The notes under the pieces are model-generated. The model was not told the DNA's origin. It did not search any database and saw only the letters and a list, made by a program, of their open reading frames with translations. Below, one piece after another: positions 11,101 to 20,001 of a stretch of DNA of 64,000 nucleotides. Source of the stretch: Rheinheimera salexigens (GTDB lineage: Bacteria; Pseudomonadota; Gammaproteobacteria; Enterobacterales; Alteromonadaceae). Location of the stretch: NCBI RefSeq assembly GCF_001752395.1, contig NZ_MKEK01000001.1, positions 2,533,147 to 2,597,146 on the forward strand, in the 5' to 3' direction. The stretch's first letter is position 1; each line of letters starts with the position of its first letter. Position numbers and translations under genes: made by a program.

Positions 11101-12497
11101 ATTTGCAATTGATATTGCTGAGATAGTAGTGCCAATATACAGGCTAACCAACCGGCAAATAAGATAACTTCAGATACTTGCCGAACAAAATTTAGCTCAA
11201 GGGCATAATCTCGATAAAGCTGTAACTGCCAATTTATGTCGCTTAACGAGTTAAAAGCGTATTCTCCTAACTGGAAGTACTGGCGTTCTGGATTAAGCTG
11301 ACTAAGCAATAAATCCAATTTATTTTCATAAGCTAATGTAATGGCGTAACCGGTTGGCACGATCACAGGAATGGTAGATTGCATAACTTGCTGAAAGTTT
11401 ATACCGGCAATTATCTCAGACACCCCTAAGGCATTAGGTTGTTTTAGTCGCATTTTAACCAAAGAATGATCGACTAGTTCGTTGTAATAAAAACTGACCT
11501 TTTCATTCTCCAGCGCCTGCATTTTATTAGCCAATAACGCATATTCAGTTTCTACGTAATTGTCATACCAGTGCTTAATCTCGCTGGTTTTAGCCGATGA
11601 ATAATACACATTGCCTGCACTGTCTAAAACGGCAATATATTCTAAATAAGTAAAGTCGCGTAAATATGAATTTAAATCTTGGCTTAGTTGTTGCGGTTGG
11701 TAGGTAGTATTTGTTTCTGCAATACGTTCGCCTAATCGCTGCATCAAACCTTTTTGTAGGTCTACAATTTGTTCCGATTGTTGCTTAAACTTTAAAACGG
11801 TTTCTTGCACTATTTTCTGATTACCAACCTCTAGTTGATGCATAAAGTTCAGCCAGAGCAGTATAGTAAAAACAGTAAGCGACAGAGCTAGCCAACTTCC
11901 TAAATTATAACGATATGCTTTAAAATTAAAGCGAAATCTAGATGGAGCTGTTAATCCGGCAATAGCAGAAAATAACAGGAATATGGCTGTATTCAAGGCC
12001 ACTGAAGGACTATTAGCAAACTGTAAACTGCCTAAGGTGCCGGTGTTTACCAACAGCAACGCTAACATTAATAATGCCAGCACAGTGAAGCTGACTAAGC
12101 TCAGTTTATTCCAACCCGCGCGACCGTTATTAAATCGACCTATTAACCCCACTATCAGCAGTAACCAACTGATTAATTGCAGCCAAGGCAGGTTATAATT
12201 TGTGCTTAGACTATTGAAATATAAAGGCGAACTTAACCCTAAAACTACTGCCATAACACTTATGCTAAGCAGCAAAAGAGGTTTGTTTTTTCGAAGAATA
12301 GCTATTAGGGATAATGCGGTGCAGAGCAGTAATAATATGCCGTTATCAGCTAGCGTTAGGTTGTAGCTGCCAGTGTTATATGGCAGCAGTTGGCTTACAC
12401 CAATAAATAAGCTACCCACGACTATAAAAGCTAAGCTGCTAAAAAAAAGACTATATAAGATCATACTAACAAGATTTTTCTTAGGCCTATCTTTCAT
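8133..12497 (-). CDS. LOV-PAS-GAF-GGDEF-EAL membrane sensor (c-di-GMP turnover)
   Basis: A 1454-residue sensor. Layout by residue: six to seven TM helices (10-215); a periplasmic sensing segment (about 220-440) closed by a TM (443-462); PAS (about 495-600); GAF (about 620-770); PAS (about 780-890); a LOV-type PAS (901-1015); GGDEF (about 1020-1190) and EAL (about 1200-1450). The LOV domain carries GRNCRFLQ with photoactive Cys946, then NYRKDG..FWN and Gln1009 in YIGIQTD. GGDEF is intact (1105-1109) with an RPGD inhibitory site at 1096-1099. EAL is intact (E1233 in EALLRW) with DDFGTGFSS at 1354. Both cyclase and phosphodiesterase activity are therefore possible, with blue light as a likely input. 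The gene is monocistronic; a GAGAG Shine-Dalgarno precedes the ATG. Confidence 0.93.
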   Translation of the reverse strand: MKDRPKKNLVSMILYSLFFSSLAFIVVGSLFIGVSQLLPYNTGSYNLTLADNGILLLLCTALSLIAILRKNKPLLLLSISVMAVVLGLSSPLYFNSLSTNYNLPWLQLISWLLLIVGLIGRFNNGRAGWNKLSLVSFTVLALLMLALLLVNTGTLGSLQFANSPSVALNTAIFLLFSAIAGLTAPSRFRFNFKAYRYNLGSWLALSLTVFTILLWLNFMHQLEVGNQKIVQETVLKFKQQSEQIVDLQKGLMQRLGERIAETNTTYQPQQLSQDLNSYLRDFTYLEYIAVLDSAGNVYYSSAKTSEIKHWYDNYVETEYALLANKMQALENEKVSFYYNELVDHSLVKMRLKQPNALGVSEIIAGINFQQVMQSTIPVIVPTGYAITLAYENKLDLLLSQLNPERQYFQLGEYAFNSLSDINWQLQLYRDYALELNFVRQVSEVILFAGWLACILALLSQQYQLQMQWQQKRLIVGNRRLSSSLKIQNKLQTHHAQFMRNSADLLCIVGSEGNIIEISESSEMVLGYLAEELIGRKFMDFVHTSDQDITQIEADKIINGQDTQYFRNRYIKKDGTVVHLMWSARYVPSVKTIYAVARDVTKLVKAERYQQAQQHILELISVEKPLAEILTAICLMAEAHNPAIKACVMLKVDQHLQITSAPSLSPSYHAALANVPIAHNAGSCGTAAFEKSLVVVEDVTTDPKWLQYSDVVLSEKLTACWSMPLVFNEDNVLGTFALYCDSARGPVEEELELMASCCRFAANAIEQVQQKQLLNEGEQRFRSLYQFNPQPVYVLDKQGYFSNINNAGSQLLEWPLVELTKMHFSRVILNEQLAEVTEYFSSAISGSPESFETSILSRTGNQHELQITLIPTWIDGEIVGVIGMAKDVTQHLQTEKQLRLFKRAVDASYNGVVISDITQPDMPITYVNSAFEKFTGYSKKESIGRNCRFLQGTERDELAIEPIRLAIESKQEVSVILKNYRKDGTLFWNNLYLSPVPDEAGAITHYIGIQTDITEQKKYEKELAFNASHDLLTGLPNRSLLRDRLVQNVKASARHKEKVAVLFIDLDGFKLINDSLGHLFGDEVIRQVSARINKQIRPGDTLARMGGDEFVLMLPDIKDINQLNDHAERVLIAISTPFKVSGRELQITASIGISVSNNDITEPMELVKQADLAMYQAKRLGRNNVQWYQAEMEILQNKRLNLRAMLKQAIENQEFELYYQPQVEAGSGRLVGLEALLRWQHPVQGFIGPDEFIPIAEETGLIIEIGQWVIEQAATYNRSLQQRGLAELVMAVNISSLQFQREGFVEQLEQTLNKVQLAPKWFELELTESLLLENIEQVIHKLQHLKQLGISIAIDDFGTGFSSLNYLKRLPLDKLKIDKSFINDLVTDKKDAAITRAIIAMAHQLELKVIAEGVETLAQSTLLQKNVCDELQGYFFSRPLPADKLEVFLKNYLPS

Positions 12498-13135
12498 AAG
12501 TCTCTCATGATGTTTGTATAAAAATTAATAAGGCAGCCAGAGTAATTGTCGCTTAACAAATCATCATCAGTAATTTAAAATATTGGCTAATTTTGACCAA
12601 CTTTTAATTATCTTTAATAGCGCACTGCCACAACACATTTTTTATGTTCAGTAAAGTTATTGGTGTAGTAATTAATTCGTCCAAATTTTGCAGCATCTTC
12701 AATAATAAACGCTATAACGGCTACAAATGCTAAGTAGTTAACTTATCACAATAATATTTCTCTACAAGTTCTCAATTAGTGGTCAGCTGACAACGGTATT
12801 CCAATTGCAGAAATGCCAGTACCTTGAAACAGCAACAGATCTTAATCGACAAGCTATTTGTTAGCATTATCGACTAAAGATTTCGCTAAACAACAAAATT
12901 TGATTTAAAGCGTAAATGCTACACAATAATGCTGCAACCCCTTAATTTTATATACAAATAATTTAACTACCCAAAATCAAAATTTAAATACTATTTTTAT
13001 GAAATAGCTTTAGTTTAAATAGGGTCTAATTGGGTAAGTGGCGAAGTTATGGCTTTATCTTAGAGTTGATATGTCGTTGCTTAATATCTCTTAGTATTTT
13101 TTCTTAAGCCAATATTCCACTTATATGGAGTTAAT
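12498..13135. other. Long AT-rich intergenic region
   Basis: About 640 bp between the divergent LOV sensor and DoxX-like genes hold no open reading frame with a credible ribosome site. It is notably AT-rich and must contain both promoters. I see no tRNA-like fold, terminator or clear operator. A small RNA cannot be excluded by eye. Confidence 0.5.
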
Positions 13136-13549
13136 ATGTCAGATCAATTATCAATGCCAATGCAAAAAAAGCTGCAATGGTCCCTACTATCACTGCGTTT
13201 AGGCGTATTTATTGTCATGCTAATGTGGACATTAGATAAATTCGTCAACCCTGGCCACGGCGCAGCTATATTTGAAAAGTTCTATGGTCTACCCAGTGTC
13301 AGTGCTAATTTGTTTTATGTATTAGGTATTGCCCAGCTAATTTTAGTGCTGGCTTTTGTGATTGGTTATAAAAAAAGGCTGACTTACGGCATTATTTTGC
13401 TGATGCACGCTGGGTCAACTTTCTCTAGTTATAAGCAGTATCTTGATGGCTTTAATAATCTATTATTTTTTGCCGCTTGGCCTATGTTGGCTGCGTGTTT
13501 AACTTTGTATTTACTGCGTGATGCCGATACTAAATTGACAGTGAGTTAA
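13136..13549 (+). CDS. DoxX-like four-helix membrane protein
   Basis: A 137-residue protein with four hydrophobic segments (about 15-33, 55-78, 85-100 and 105-125). The FVNPGHGAAIFEKFYGLP loop after helix 1 and the overall four-helix size fit the DoxX/DoxD superfamily. The biochemical role is unknown. A GGAG Shine-Dalgarno at 13125-13128 supports the ATG. It converges on the hydroxylase fragment downstream. Confidence 0.7.
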   Translation: MSDQLSMPMQKKLQWSLLSLRLGVFIVMLMWTLDKFVNPGHGAAIFEKFYGLPSVSANLFYVLGIAQLILVLAFVIGYKKRLTYGIILLMHAGSTFSSYKQYLDGFNNLLFFAAWPMLAACLTLYLLRDADTKLTVS

Positions 13550-13563
13550 GCTGGTTAACTAAC

Positions 13564-13791
13564 TTACTTTTGACGCCGAAACGGTAAACTGAGCAAGTAG
13601 CCTAAGCCGCTATTTTGCTCTGGTTTTTGGTATTGCACTAAGCCGATATCTAATTCTTGATCTATTTTAGTGGCGGTTTTGCGATAGCTGCCAAATAGTT
13701 TATCCCACACCGTTAAATTAAAACTGTAGTTACTATTGGTTTCTTCTGGCCGTTGGCTGTGGTGAATGCGGTGCATTTTTTTGGTGACGAT
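13564..13791 (-). pseudogene. Stray 3' fragment of a sterol desaturase/fatty acid hydroxylase gene
   Basis: It encodes about 70 residues starting MHRIHHSQRPEETNSNY, nearly identical to the C-terminus of the intact hydroxylase at 20002-20817 (one residue difference, Ile for Thr, plus loss of the last Pro). Upstream of the Met the frame continues weakly as FAIIVTKKM, resembling RQIIVTQQM of the intact gene, then runs into a TAG in the same frame. Only one of the three histidine motifs remains, so it cannot be an active enzyme. It is the left copy of a 208-bp direct repeat. Confidence 0.85.
13571..13778. repeat. Direct repeat, left copy (208 bp; hydroxylase 3' end)
   Basis: This matches 20012-20219 at the same orientation with three mismatches by eye, at an offset of 6441 bp. 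Homology starts inside the last codons of the gene and, beyond 13778, fades into a diverged but still recognisable stretch to about 13791. Confidence 0.92.
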
Positions 13792-13991
13792 GATAGCAAA
13801 TTTACTTGGGGTAATTAAGTTAGATATAGTGTTCTAATTACTTTTTTTGTGGCAATTTTCATGCTTTTTTCTAGTAAAATTTCGTTATACTGCACTCTTT
13901 AACGGTTACCATTCTGATCAGTAATCGCTTGTTATCTGGTACTACCTTCAATATGCTTTTATAAAAACAAGCTGCAAATAAAAGGAATAGA

Positions 13992-16084
13992 ATGGGCTCT
14001 TTTTTCTTAAACTCAGCCACTGGATTAATACTTTGCGCTAGCTGTATTTTTTTCTCGCTACTAATGTACCAATCAAATCGTGATACACCAGGCACAGCAT
14101 ACTGGTCTGCAGGTACGGCATTATTTGCAAGCGGTTTATTATTTCTTAGTTGGCAGAGCTCAACTCCTGCTTGGGTTAGCATTGTTTTGGCTAATCTATT
14201 TTTGCTATTAGGTATGCTTTTTGAGCTCACGGGTACACTGCTGTTTTTTAATAAAAAACCTATTTGGTGGCCGTTACTCACAAGTATTCTCTTGATTAGT
14301 TTAGGGCTGCTGTATTTTACCTATATCCAGCCTGATAATAATTCGCGAATTATAATTTTCAGTTTGGCTTATGTGGCGTTTAAAAGCTCAGTTCTCTTTG
14401 TATTACATCTAAATAGAGGTTTACACTTTCGCGTAGCTATGCGCCTGTTTAATGCCACTATAGGTTTGGGACTGGTTGTGATGAGTTATCGTGCCGCTAT
14501 TACGTATTATCCTGAGTATTTAGGTGGTGATAAGATCATAAAATTAATTCATCAACTTGTTGCTGGCTTACCCTTTTTTATTTGCTGCGCCATGTTATTA
14601 GGCTTTTTTTTACTGTGTAATGAACGTCAACTGCTTAGTATTAAAAAGCTACAGCAACTTGCACTTCAGCAAGCGGAAAACAAAAAAAACTACTCGCATT
14701 TTTAAGTCACGAATTTCGCACTCCGTTAAACGCCATTGTAGGAAAAGCCCAGCTTTTGGCCAAGCAACTAACCGATCCTATAGCGCAATATGATTGCCAA
14801 TTAATTGCTGATGCAGGGAAATCACTGTCATTAATTAACCAGCAAATTTTACGCCAAGCAGAAGTGGATCATAGCGGCATCAATGATAATACAGCAGAAA
14901 CAATAGAATTAAGATTTTGGCTTAGTCGCTTTATTGATACGTATCAACACTTAGCTACAACTAAAGGCTTAACATTAACTCATTCAGTCACGTCAACAGC
15001 GCCTAAATGGATCGAGATCAATAGCACAGCGTTACGTCAAATACTGACAAATTTATTAGCTAATGCTATTAAATATAGTGATACAGGCGAAATTGATATT
15101 ACTATCGAACCCACTGATATAAGCGGAGAATACCGTTTTATGATTAGTGATCAAGGAGTAGGCATTCATGAACAAGCGCAACAACATGCTTTAAAACCCT
15201 TTAATCGGGCTTGGCAAAGCTTACAGCAAGAAGGATCTGGGCTAGGTTTAGCTTTAACCCAACAGTTATTGCATAACATGGGGGCAGAGCTCAATTTTAC
15301 CAGCAAGGTTGGCGAAGGTAGCTGTTTTTATTTTACTCTGCAGTTAGTTCCGGCTAAAGCAAAAAAGTTAAATCATGCAGTTAATAACCATTTAAAAAAT
15401 CACAGCCTTCATATTTTAGTGGTTGAAGATATACCCTTAAATCAGCAAGTAATATCTGGCATGCTTAATTACTTATCCATTAAGCACACTATAGCAGCTA
15501 CCTTGGGCCAAGCTGCACAGTTACTAAAAAACCAATTTTTTGATTTACTACTACTAGATCTTAATTTACCCGACGGTAATGGACTTGATTTTTTTACTAC
15601 TATGAAAAAAAACAATCTGCTGTTACCAGATACTTGTATCGTCACTGCTAATATCATATTAGAAACTGAGCAGGCCTGTTTAGAGGCAGGTGTAAAAGCA
15701 CTATTGCATAAACCAATTGAGCTGGAAAAGTTACAACAAGTACTAAACCAATTAGTTAACACTAAACCTATTTTTGACCGCATTCAGTTCTGGCAGCTCG
15801 CTCGTTTTATACCAAACGCTAAATTAAAACAGCAACTTGAAACATTGGATAATGATTTTTCTATCATTTTACAACAACTTAGCTGTGGAGATGTTAGCCA
15901 AAATAAAGCTTTAGTGCACAAACTCGCAGGAAAGGCTGCCACATTAGGTATGGCAAAATTTGCCCATCTCTGTGATAAGCTCGAACAAAGTAATACCGAC
16001 CCTTATTACTATCTGCCGCAACTGCAGCAACTGTGTAACCAAGCAACATTAATACTTAGACAAGAAATAAGCGAAGACTTATGA
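13992..16084 (+). CDS. Hybrid histidine kinase (7TM-HisKA-HATPase-REC-HPt), interrupted by a frameshift
   Basis: Two adjacent frames form one protein of about 697 residues. Frame 1 (13992-14705) encodes about seven TM helices and ends inside the HisKA helix. Frame 2 resumes at an A8 run (14682-14689) with LLAFLSHEFRTPLNAIVG (phosphorylatable His near residue 240) and continues to 16084. The HATPase has N-box NLLANAIKYS, G1 DQGVGI and G2 GSGLGL. The receiver has VVED, LLLDLNLPDG and a conserved Lys in HKPI. The HPt ends with LVHKLAGKAATLG. A ninth A would restore one frame. The options are a sequencing error, a null allele, or programmed -1 slippage at A AAA AAC. Its stop overlaps the next gene as ATGA. 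The region is AT-rich. Confidence 0.85.
14682..14690 (+). other. A8 homopolymer/slippery site in the histidine kinase
   Basis: Frame 0 reads AAC AAA AAA AAC TAC and stops 15 nt later. The heptamer A AAA AAC (14684-14690) would let a tandem -1 slip enter the frame encoding the H-box. I see no clear downstream stem or suitably spaced internal Shine-Dalgarno, so programmed slippage is unproven. Confidence 0.6.
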
Positions 16085-16776
16085 ATAATAAACAAATTTT
16101 AATAGTAGAAGACGACAACTGGTTGTGTGATGGGCTAGTTAATTTTCTACAACAGTCTAATTTTAAGGTATTGGCAGCTAATGACTTACTATCAGCACGA
16201 GCCATAGTGAAACAAGCTGCTGTTACCGCTTTAGATATAGTGGTTTGTGATATTGGTTTACCTGATGGTTCGGGTTTAAGCCTACTGGATGAATTACGCC
16301 ATAGCGATACCGGAACAATTTTAATTTCGGCCAGTAATTCTGAACAAGCCCGTATCGATGGCCTGCAAGCCGGTGCGGATGATTATATATGTAAACCTAT
16401 TAACCCAGATGAACTTTTACTACGCATAAAAGCTCTACTGCGCAGAATAAGGCCTCAAGTTGAACCTTCTTCTGATTTATGTTTTCTTAATTATCGGCTT
16501 AATTTAGAAAGTCGGCAATTACATCAGCATCAACACCGCTGTGTACTTAGCATTAATGAACATCAGTTATTATTAATATTAATCGCCCATAAAGGGAAAA
16601 CTGTTACTCGTGAGACCATAGCCAACTCGCTTGACATAAACAGTCATTATACCCAAGGTAGAGCATTAGATATTTTAGTATCACGGCTGCGAAATAAAAT
16701 GCAGTTTAACGAAAATAGCCCCTCAGCCATTATTACCCATAGAGGGAAGGGCTACATGTTAATTGATAGGTTTTAA
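16081..16776 (+). CDS. OmpR/TorR-type response regulator
   Basis: A 231-residue regulator. The receiver domain (1-120) has acidic pocket Glu10-Asp11-Asp12, phospho-acceptor Asp57 (VVCDIGLPDGSG), a Ser switch residue near 83 and Lys105 (ICKPINP). The C-terminal winged helix (about 135-231) ends GKGYMLI. It overlaps the hybrid kinase by 4 bp (ATGA), so it is the cognate partner of a four-step phosphorelay (His-Asp-His-Asp). The target is unknown. The nearest candidate is the large surface protein gene convergent with it in the same repeat-bracketed block. Confidence 0.92.
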   Translation: MNNKQILIVEDDNWLCDGLVNFLQQSNFKVLAANDLLSARAIVKQAAVTALDIVVCDIGLPDGSGLSLLDELRHSDTGTILISASNSEQARIDGLQAGADDYICKPINPDELLLRIKALLRRIRPQVEPSSDLCFLNYRLNLESRQLHQHQHRCVLSINEHQLLLILIAHKGKTVTRETIANSLDINSHYTQGRALDILVSRLRNKMQFNENSPSAIITHRGKGYMLIDRF

Positions 16777-16788
16777 TCTTTCTTACTA

Positions 16789-16819
16789 ACCCTATACTGC
16801 AAATTATGCAGTATAGGGT
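16789..16819. terminator. Bidirectional hairpin between the response regulator and the surface protein gene
   Basis: A 12-bp perfect stem (ACCCTATACTGC, 16789-16800, pairing with 16808-16819) with a 7-nt loop sits between two convergent stop codons. There is no strong T-tract on either side. Confidence 0.6.
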
Positions 16820-16843
16820 AGATATAAAGAGATCCTATAACAA

Positions 16844-19800
16844 TTATTTCAGGCGTTTACTTACCAGTACTCGGCAACGCCATACCAACACTAAACTCAT
16901 AAATACTATAAACAGAGTACCTATTGAGCCACTAGAGCGTGGCTTCACTTCATCTGGTGTTTCTGGCGGCAGCGGTTTAGTGGCATTTACCACCGCTAAT
17001 ACACCAGGATCTTGAATAACACCATTCGTCTTAACATCATTATCGTTAGGTCCACCATCTTGAAGAGTTAAACGAATACAAGCATGGCCTGCTGTCAACC
17101 CTGACTGCCACACATCTGACGATACTGCTGGACACTGCTTATTGGCATCCGTTGCTGCACTTTCAATGATATTGCTAGCATTAACCACAAAGTTCTGCCA
17201 GCGGCCATTTACATATTTGCGCCATACTGCGTCCGACATAATTTGTTGGCCAACGGGTAAGCTAATAACAACCGGCACAGACTCGCCTGGTACACTTAAC
17301 TCAGTAATATTAAAGTTAACCATCACACCCTGATGCGTGTAACCTGCGTCTTCAGCTAATGCTTTACCTAATGCTGCACCAAATTGCATATTGTCCCAAG
17401 ACTCTGCCATTGACCACTCACCCAGTGTAAGTTGATACAATTCGCTGCTAGCAATATAACCGCCTTGCTCTGCTAACTGACATTGCTCAACCCGAAGACT
17501 ATCACCCACTGGGCATACAGGTAAGCGCTGTGGTTGCTCACTGGCTAATACCGATGAAGGTAAACCGTTTTTGCTGTAACAATTATTTTCAATACAGTGA
17601 CTTATAATTTGTAAGGTTAATAAATATTGACCTTGCTGACCATTAGCTTCGCTAACATTTACCAATACTTTATGTACACCGGTAGATACACTTGCAGGGT
17701 TAAATGTCAACTGATAGCCATCTGCACTAATATCTAAACTCTCACTGCTCCAGCTATAATTAACATTATCAGCATTTAGTACCAGTGCAGATAATGTCAC
17801 ATCCCCTCCCTCTTGGTTAATCACCACCGTTTCATACCCCTGCTGGGTGGCTATTGCTTTTACGGCAAGTGCAATAGGCGTTTTTTGTAACTGCAACTGA
17901 TGCCGTTTTGGCGTACCGTTAAGTGCCCCTTCTACCTCATCTAACACAAACTCGGTATCGGCGTTTACGGCAACTGAATAGACATACTGTCTGTAATCAG
18001 TCACTAATAAACTGACCTTTTTGCTCTCTGCACCTTGTGAGGTCAGCTTAGCCGTTACTGGATAGTAGGCTGGCTCATCACTTAACCATAATTTCACATT
18101 GGCAGTGCTGTCTGTATTTACCGGCTGCGCGCTGCTGGCAAAGGCTAGGTAAGGTGCAATGGTTATCTCTACAGGAATATTTTCACCTGAAATCACATCA
18201 CGGAACATCAGGATATAGTGTCCGGTGCGCTTGGCCGTAAACTGGTACTGAGCATTGTCATCCTTGCTCAGTAAAGCAAGCGCAGCCTCTAACTCTAATT
18301 CGGTTTCAATATTCGCTCGTATTATGCTCGCACTGGCTAGTTCCTTGTCACCTGCACCACCATTAATACTAAATTCAATCATGCTACCCGTGCTAACTGG
18401 CGTGTTTAGCTCTCCGTACACTGCACTAGTTGGATAAGTGCTTACCTGCACATCACACTCTGCGGTAATCGCAGCAGTAATAATATTATCTCCTGAACGG
18501 GCGGCACCACAACTGCCGTCAATATTTACTATGGTATCTAACTCAAGCACAGTCAGGGCAAACACTGCGGTGTTACCGTGATCAATTTGCTGAGTCGCTG
18601 GGAGAATAGCGCCATTCCCAGTTAAGGTTGCCGTTACTGTGTAGCTTTTCTGCTGCCATTGAGCCGTTACGGTAACATCAGTTGCAGGCATTATGATTGG
18701 TAATTCGGGGCTCCAACCGGCAAAGGCATAACCTTCTCGTGTTGGCGCAGCTGGGGCGGTAATGACACTGGCAAACTTGGCATTAATCGCAGCAACTTCC
18801 GAACCGCCGGCACTGTCAAAGCTTAAGGTATAACTATTGGTGGTCCAGTTTGCCGTAAGCGTTAGGTTGTTCGCTGGCATGGCTGTTGGTATCGCTGGGC
18901 TCCAACCAGCAAAGGCATAACCTTCCCGTGTTGGCGCAGCTGGGGCAGTAATGGCACTAGCAAACTTGGCATTAATCGCCTTAACTTCTGATCCACCGGC
19001 GCTATCAAAGCTTAAGGTATAGCTGTTCGCTGTCCACTGTGCGATCACAGTAGTATTTTCCGCTGGCATGGTCGTTGGCACCGCTGGGCTCCAACCGGCG
19101 AAGCTATAGCCGGTACGGGTTGGGTTCGCTGGTGCGGTAATGGCGCTACCATAATTAGCCGTAATCTCTTCAACCCCTGAGCCACCAGCTAGATCAAAAG
19201 TAAGTGTATAGCTATTTATTTTAAAGGTAGCGTCAACGGTACAGGCATTACTTATTGCGCCAGTAGTATAAGTGTTTATCTCAGTTAGTGAGCCATCGCA
19301 ACCCGTTACAGTATCAATAGCATAGCCTAGGTTGGGTGTTACAGTGAAGTTTGTAGTGGAACCTTGGCTAACTTCTTTTGAGGGCGGAGAAATGCTTCCA
19401 TTATCACCTGCTATTGCATTAACGATATGTTTTGGAAATTTTAAAACCAATGCAGCTGGATTATTCGCACTATCAATACTCCCGCTAGAACTATAAGTCG
19501 ACCCTACTCTACTCCAAGCGGTAGTACCAGCATTGCGACCATTTTTAACATTTGACAAGATAACTTTAACGAGTGAATTGGCCGGAACTGCGCCGATAGA
19601 GATTGAAGCTTCACCAACAGTAAGCCTAGAAGATGTAACATCTTTTGGAACTCCGTCTACAGTAACTGATATTGAAGCATCTGTTGGATTCCAAACTGGT
19701 GCAAAAGATATTTTCCCATAAAAAACTCGATCACTTGAATTTAAAGCAGTAATAGTTTTGTATTGAAAAGTATATGTGACATTTTCAGCGCTGGGTAAGT

Positions 19801-19915
19801 AACTCGACGCCTCCCAAAAAAAATCCTCTAAATCAGCAGCGTGCACTAAAGCAGATAAGCCAGCAACCACAAGTATTAGCAATAACCAACAACTTTTAAT
19901 AATTTTTTTAATCAT
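16844..19915 (-). CDS. Large exported surface protein with InlB B-repeats, choice-of-anchor U domain and GlyGly-CTERM-like tail
   Basis: A 1023-residue protein. A signal peptide (residues 1-26, cleaved after VHA) is followed by a choice-of-anchor-like N-terminal region, a Cys-containing repeat (about 165-232) and three 63-residue InlB/Listeria-Bacteroides repeats (234-422; each has SYTL.FD.AGGS..., GY.FAGWSP and MPA). A long beta-rich part and a choice-of-anchor U domain (about 865-975; ACIRLTLQDGGPNDND) come next. The C-terminus has SSGSIG, a hydrophobic helix and a basic WRCR...KRLK end. That tail resembles GlyGly-CTERM sorting signals processed by rhombosortase, so surface attachment or secretion is inferred. 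Function in adhesion is plausible, not shown. It lies inside the block bracketed by hydroxylase repeats. Confidence 0.88.
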   Translation of the reverse strand: MIKKIIKSCWLLLILVVAGLSALVHAADLEDFFWEASSYLPSAENVTYTFQYKTITALNSSDRVFYGKISFAPVWNPTDASISVTVDGVPKDVTSSRLTVGEASISIGAVPANSLVKVILSNVKNGRNAGTTAWSRVGSTYSSSGSIDSANNPAALVLKFPKHIVNAIAGDNGSISPPSKEVSQGSTTNFTVTPNLGYAIDTVTGCDGSLTEINTYTTGAISNACTVDATFKINSYTLTFDLAGGSGVEEITANYGSAITAPANPTRTGYSFAGWSPAVPTTMPAENTTVIAQWTANSYTLSFDSAGGSEVKAINAKFASAITAPAAPTREGYAFAGWSPAIPTAMPANNLTLTANWTTNSYTLSFDSAGGSEVAAINAKFASVITAPAAPTREGYAFAGWSPELPIIMPATDVTVTAQWQQKSYTVTATLTGNGAILPATQQIDHGNTAVFALTVLELDTIVNIDGSCGAARSGDNIITAAITAECDVQVSTYPTSAVYGELNTPVSTGSMIEFSINGGAGDKELASASIIRANIETELELEAALALLSKDDNAQYQFTAKRTGHYILMFRDVISGENIPVEITIAPYLAFASSAQPVNTDSTANVKLWLSDEPAYYPVTAKLTSQGAESKKVSLLVTDYRQYVYSVAVNADTEFVLDEVEGALNGTPKRHQLQLQKTPIALAVKAIATQQGYETVVINQEGGDVTLSALVLNADNVNYSWSSESLDISADGYQLTFNPASVSTGVHKVLVNVSEANGQQGQYLLTLQIISHCIENNCYSKNGLPSSVLASEQPQRLPVCPVGDSLRVEQCQLAEQGGYIASSELYQLTLGEWSMAESWDNMQFGAALGKALAEDAGYTHQGVMVNFNITELSVPGESVPVVISLPVGQQIMSDAVWRKYVNGRWQNFVVNASNIIESAATDANKQCPAVSSDVWQSGLTAGHACIRLTLQDGGPNDNDVKTNGVIQDPGVLAVVNATKPLPPETPDEVKPRSSGSIGTLFIVFMSLVLVWRCRVLVSKRLK
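18650..19216 (-). repeat. Three tandem 189-bp coding repeats (InlB B-repeats)
   Basis: Three consecutive 63-codon units of the surface protein gene (19028-19216, 18839-19027 and 18650-18838). The second and third are very alike at DNA level, while the first is more diverged, so recent unit duplication and copy-number change are possible. Confidence 0.85.
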
Positions 19916-20001
19916 AACAACTCTGAATATAGTATGAACATTGTAATATGATATCTAATTACAACACTGCAAAGTCAGAGTTTTGTAACGCTGTGTAACA
20001 G

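Noticed and set aside
13871..14281. 136-codon minus-strand frame opposite the histidine kinase start
   Set aside because: It lies antisense to the well-supported membrane-sensor segment and has no homology-like features.
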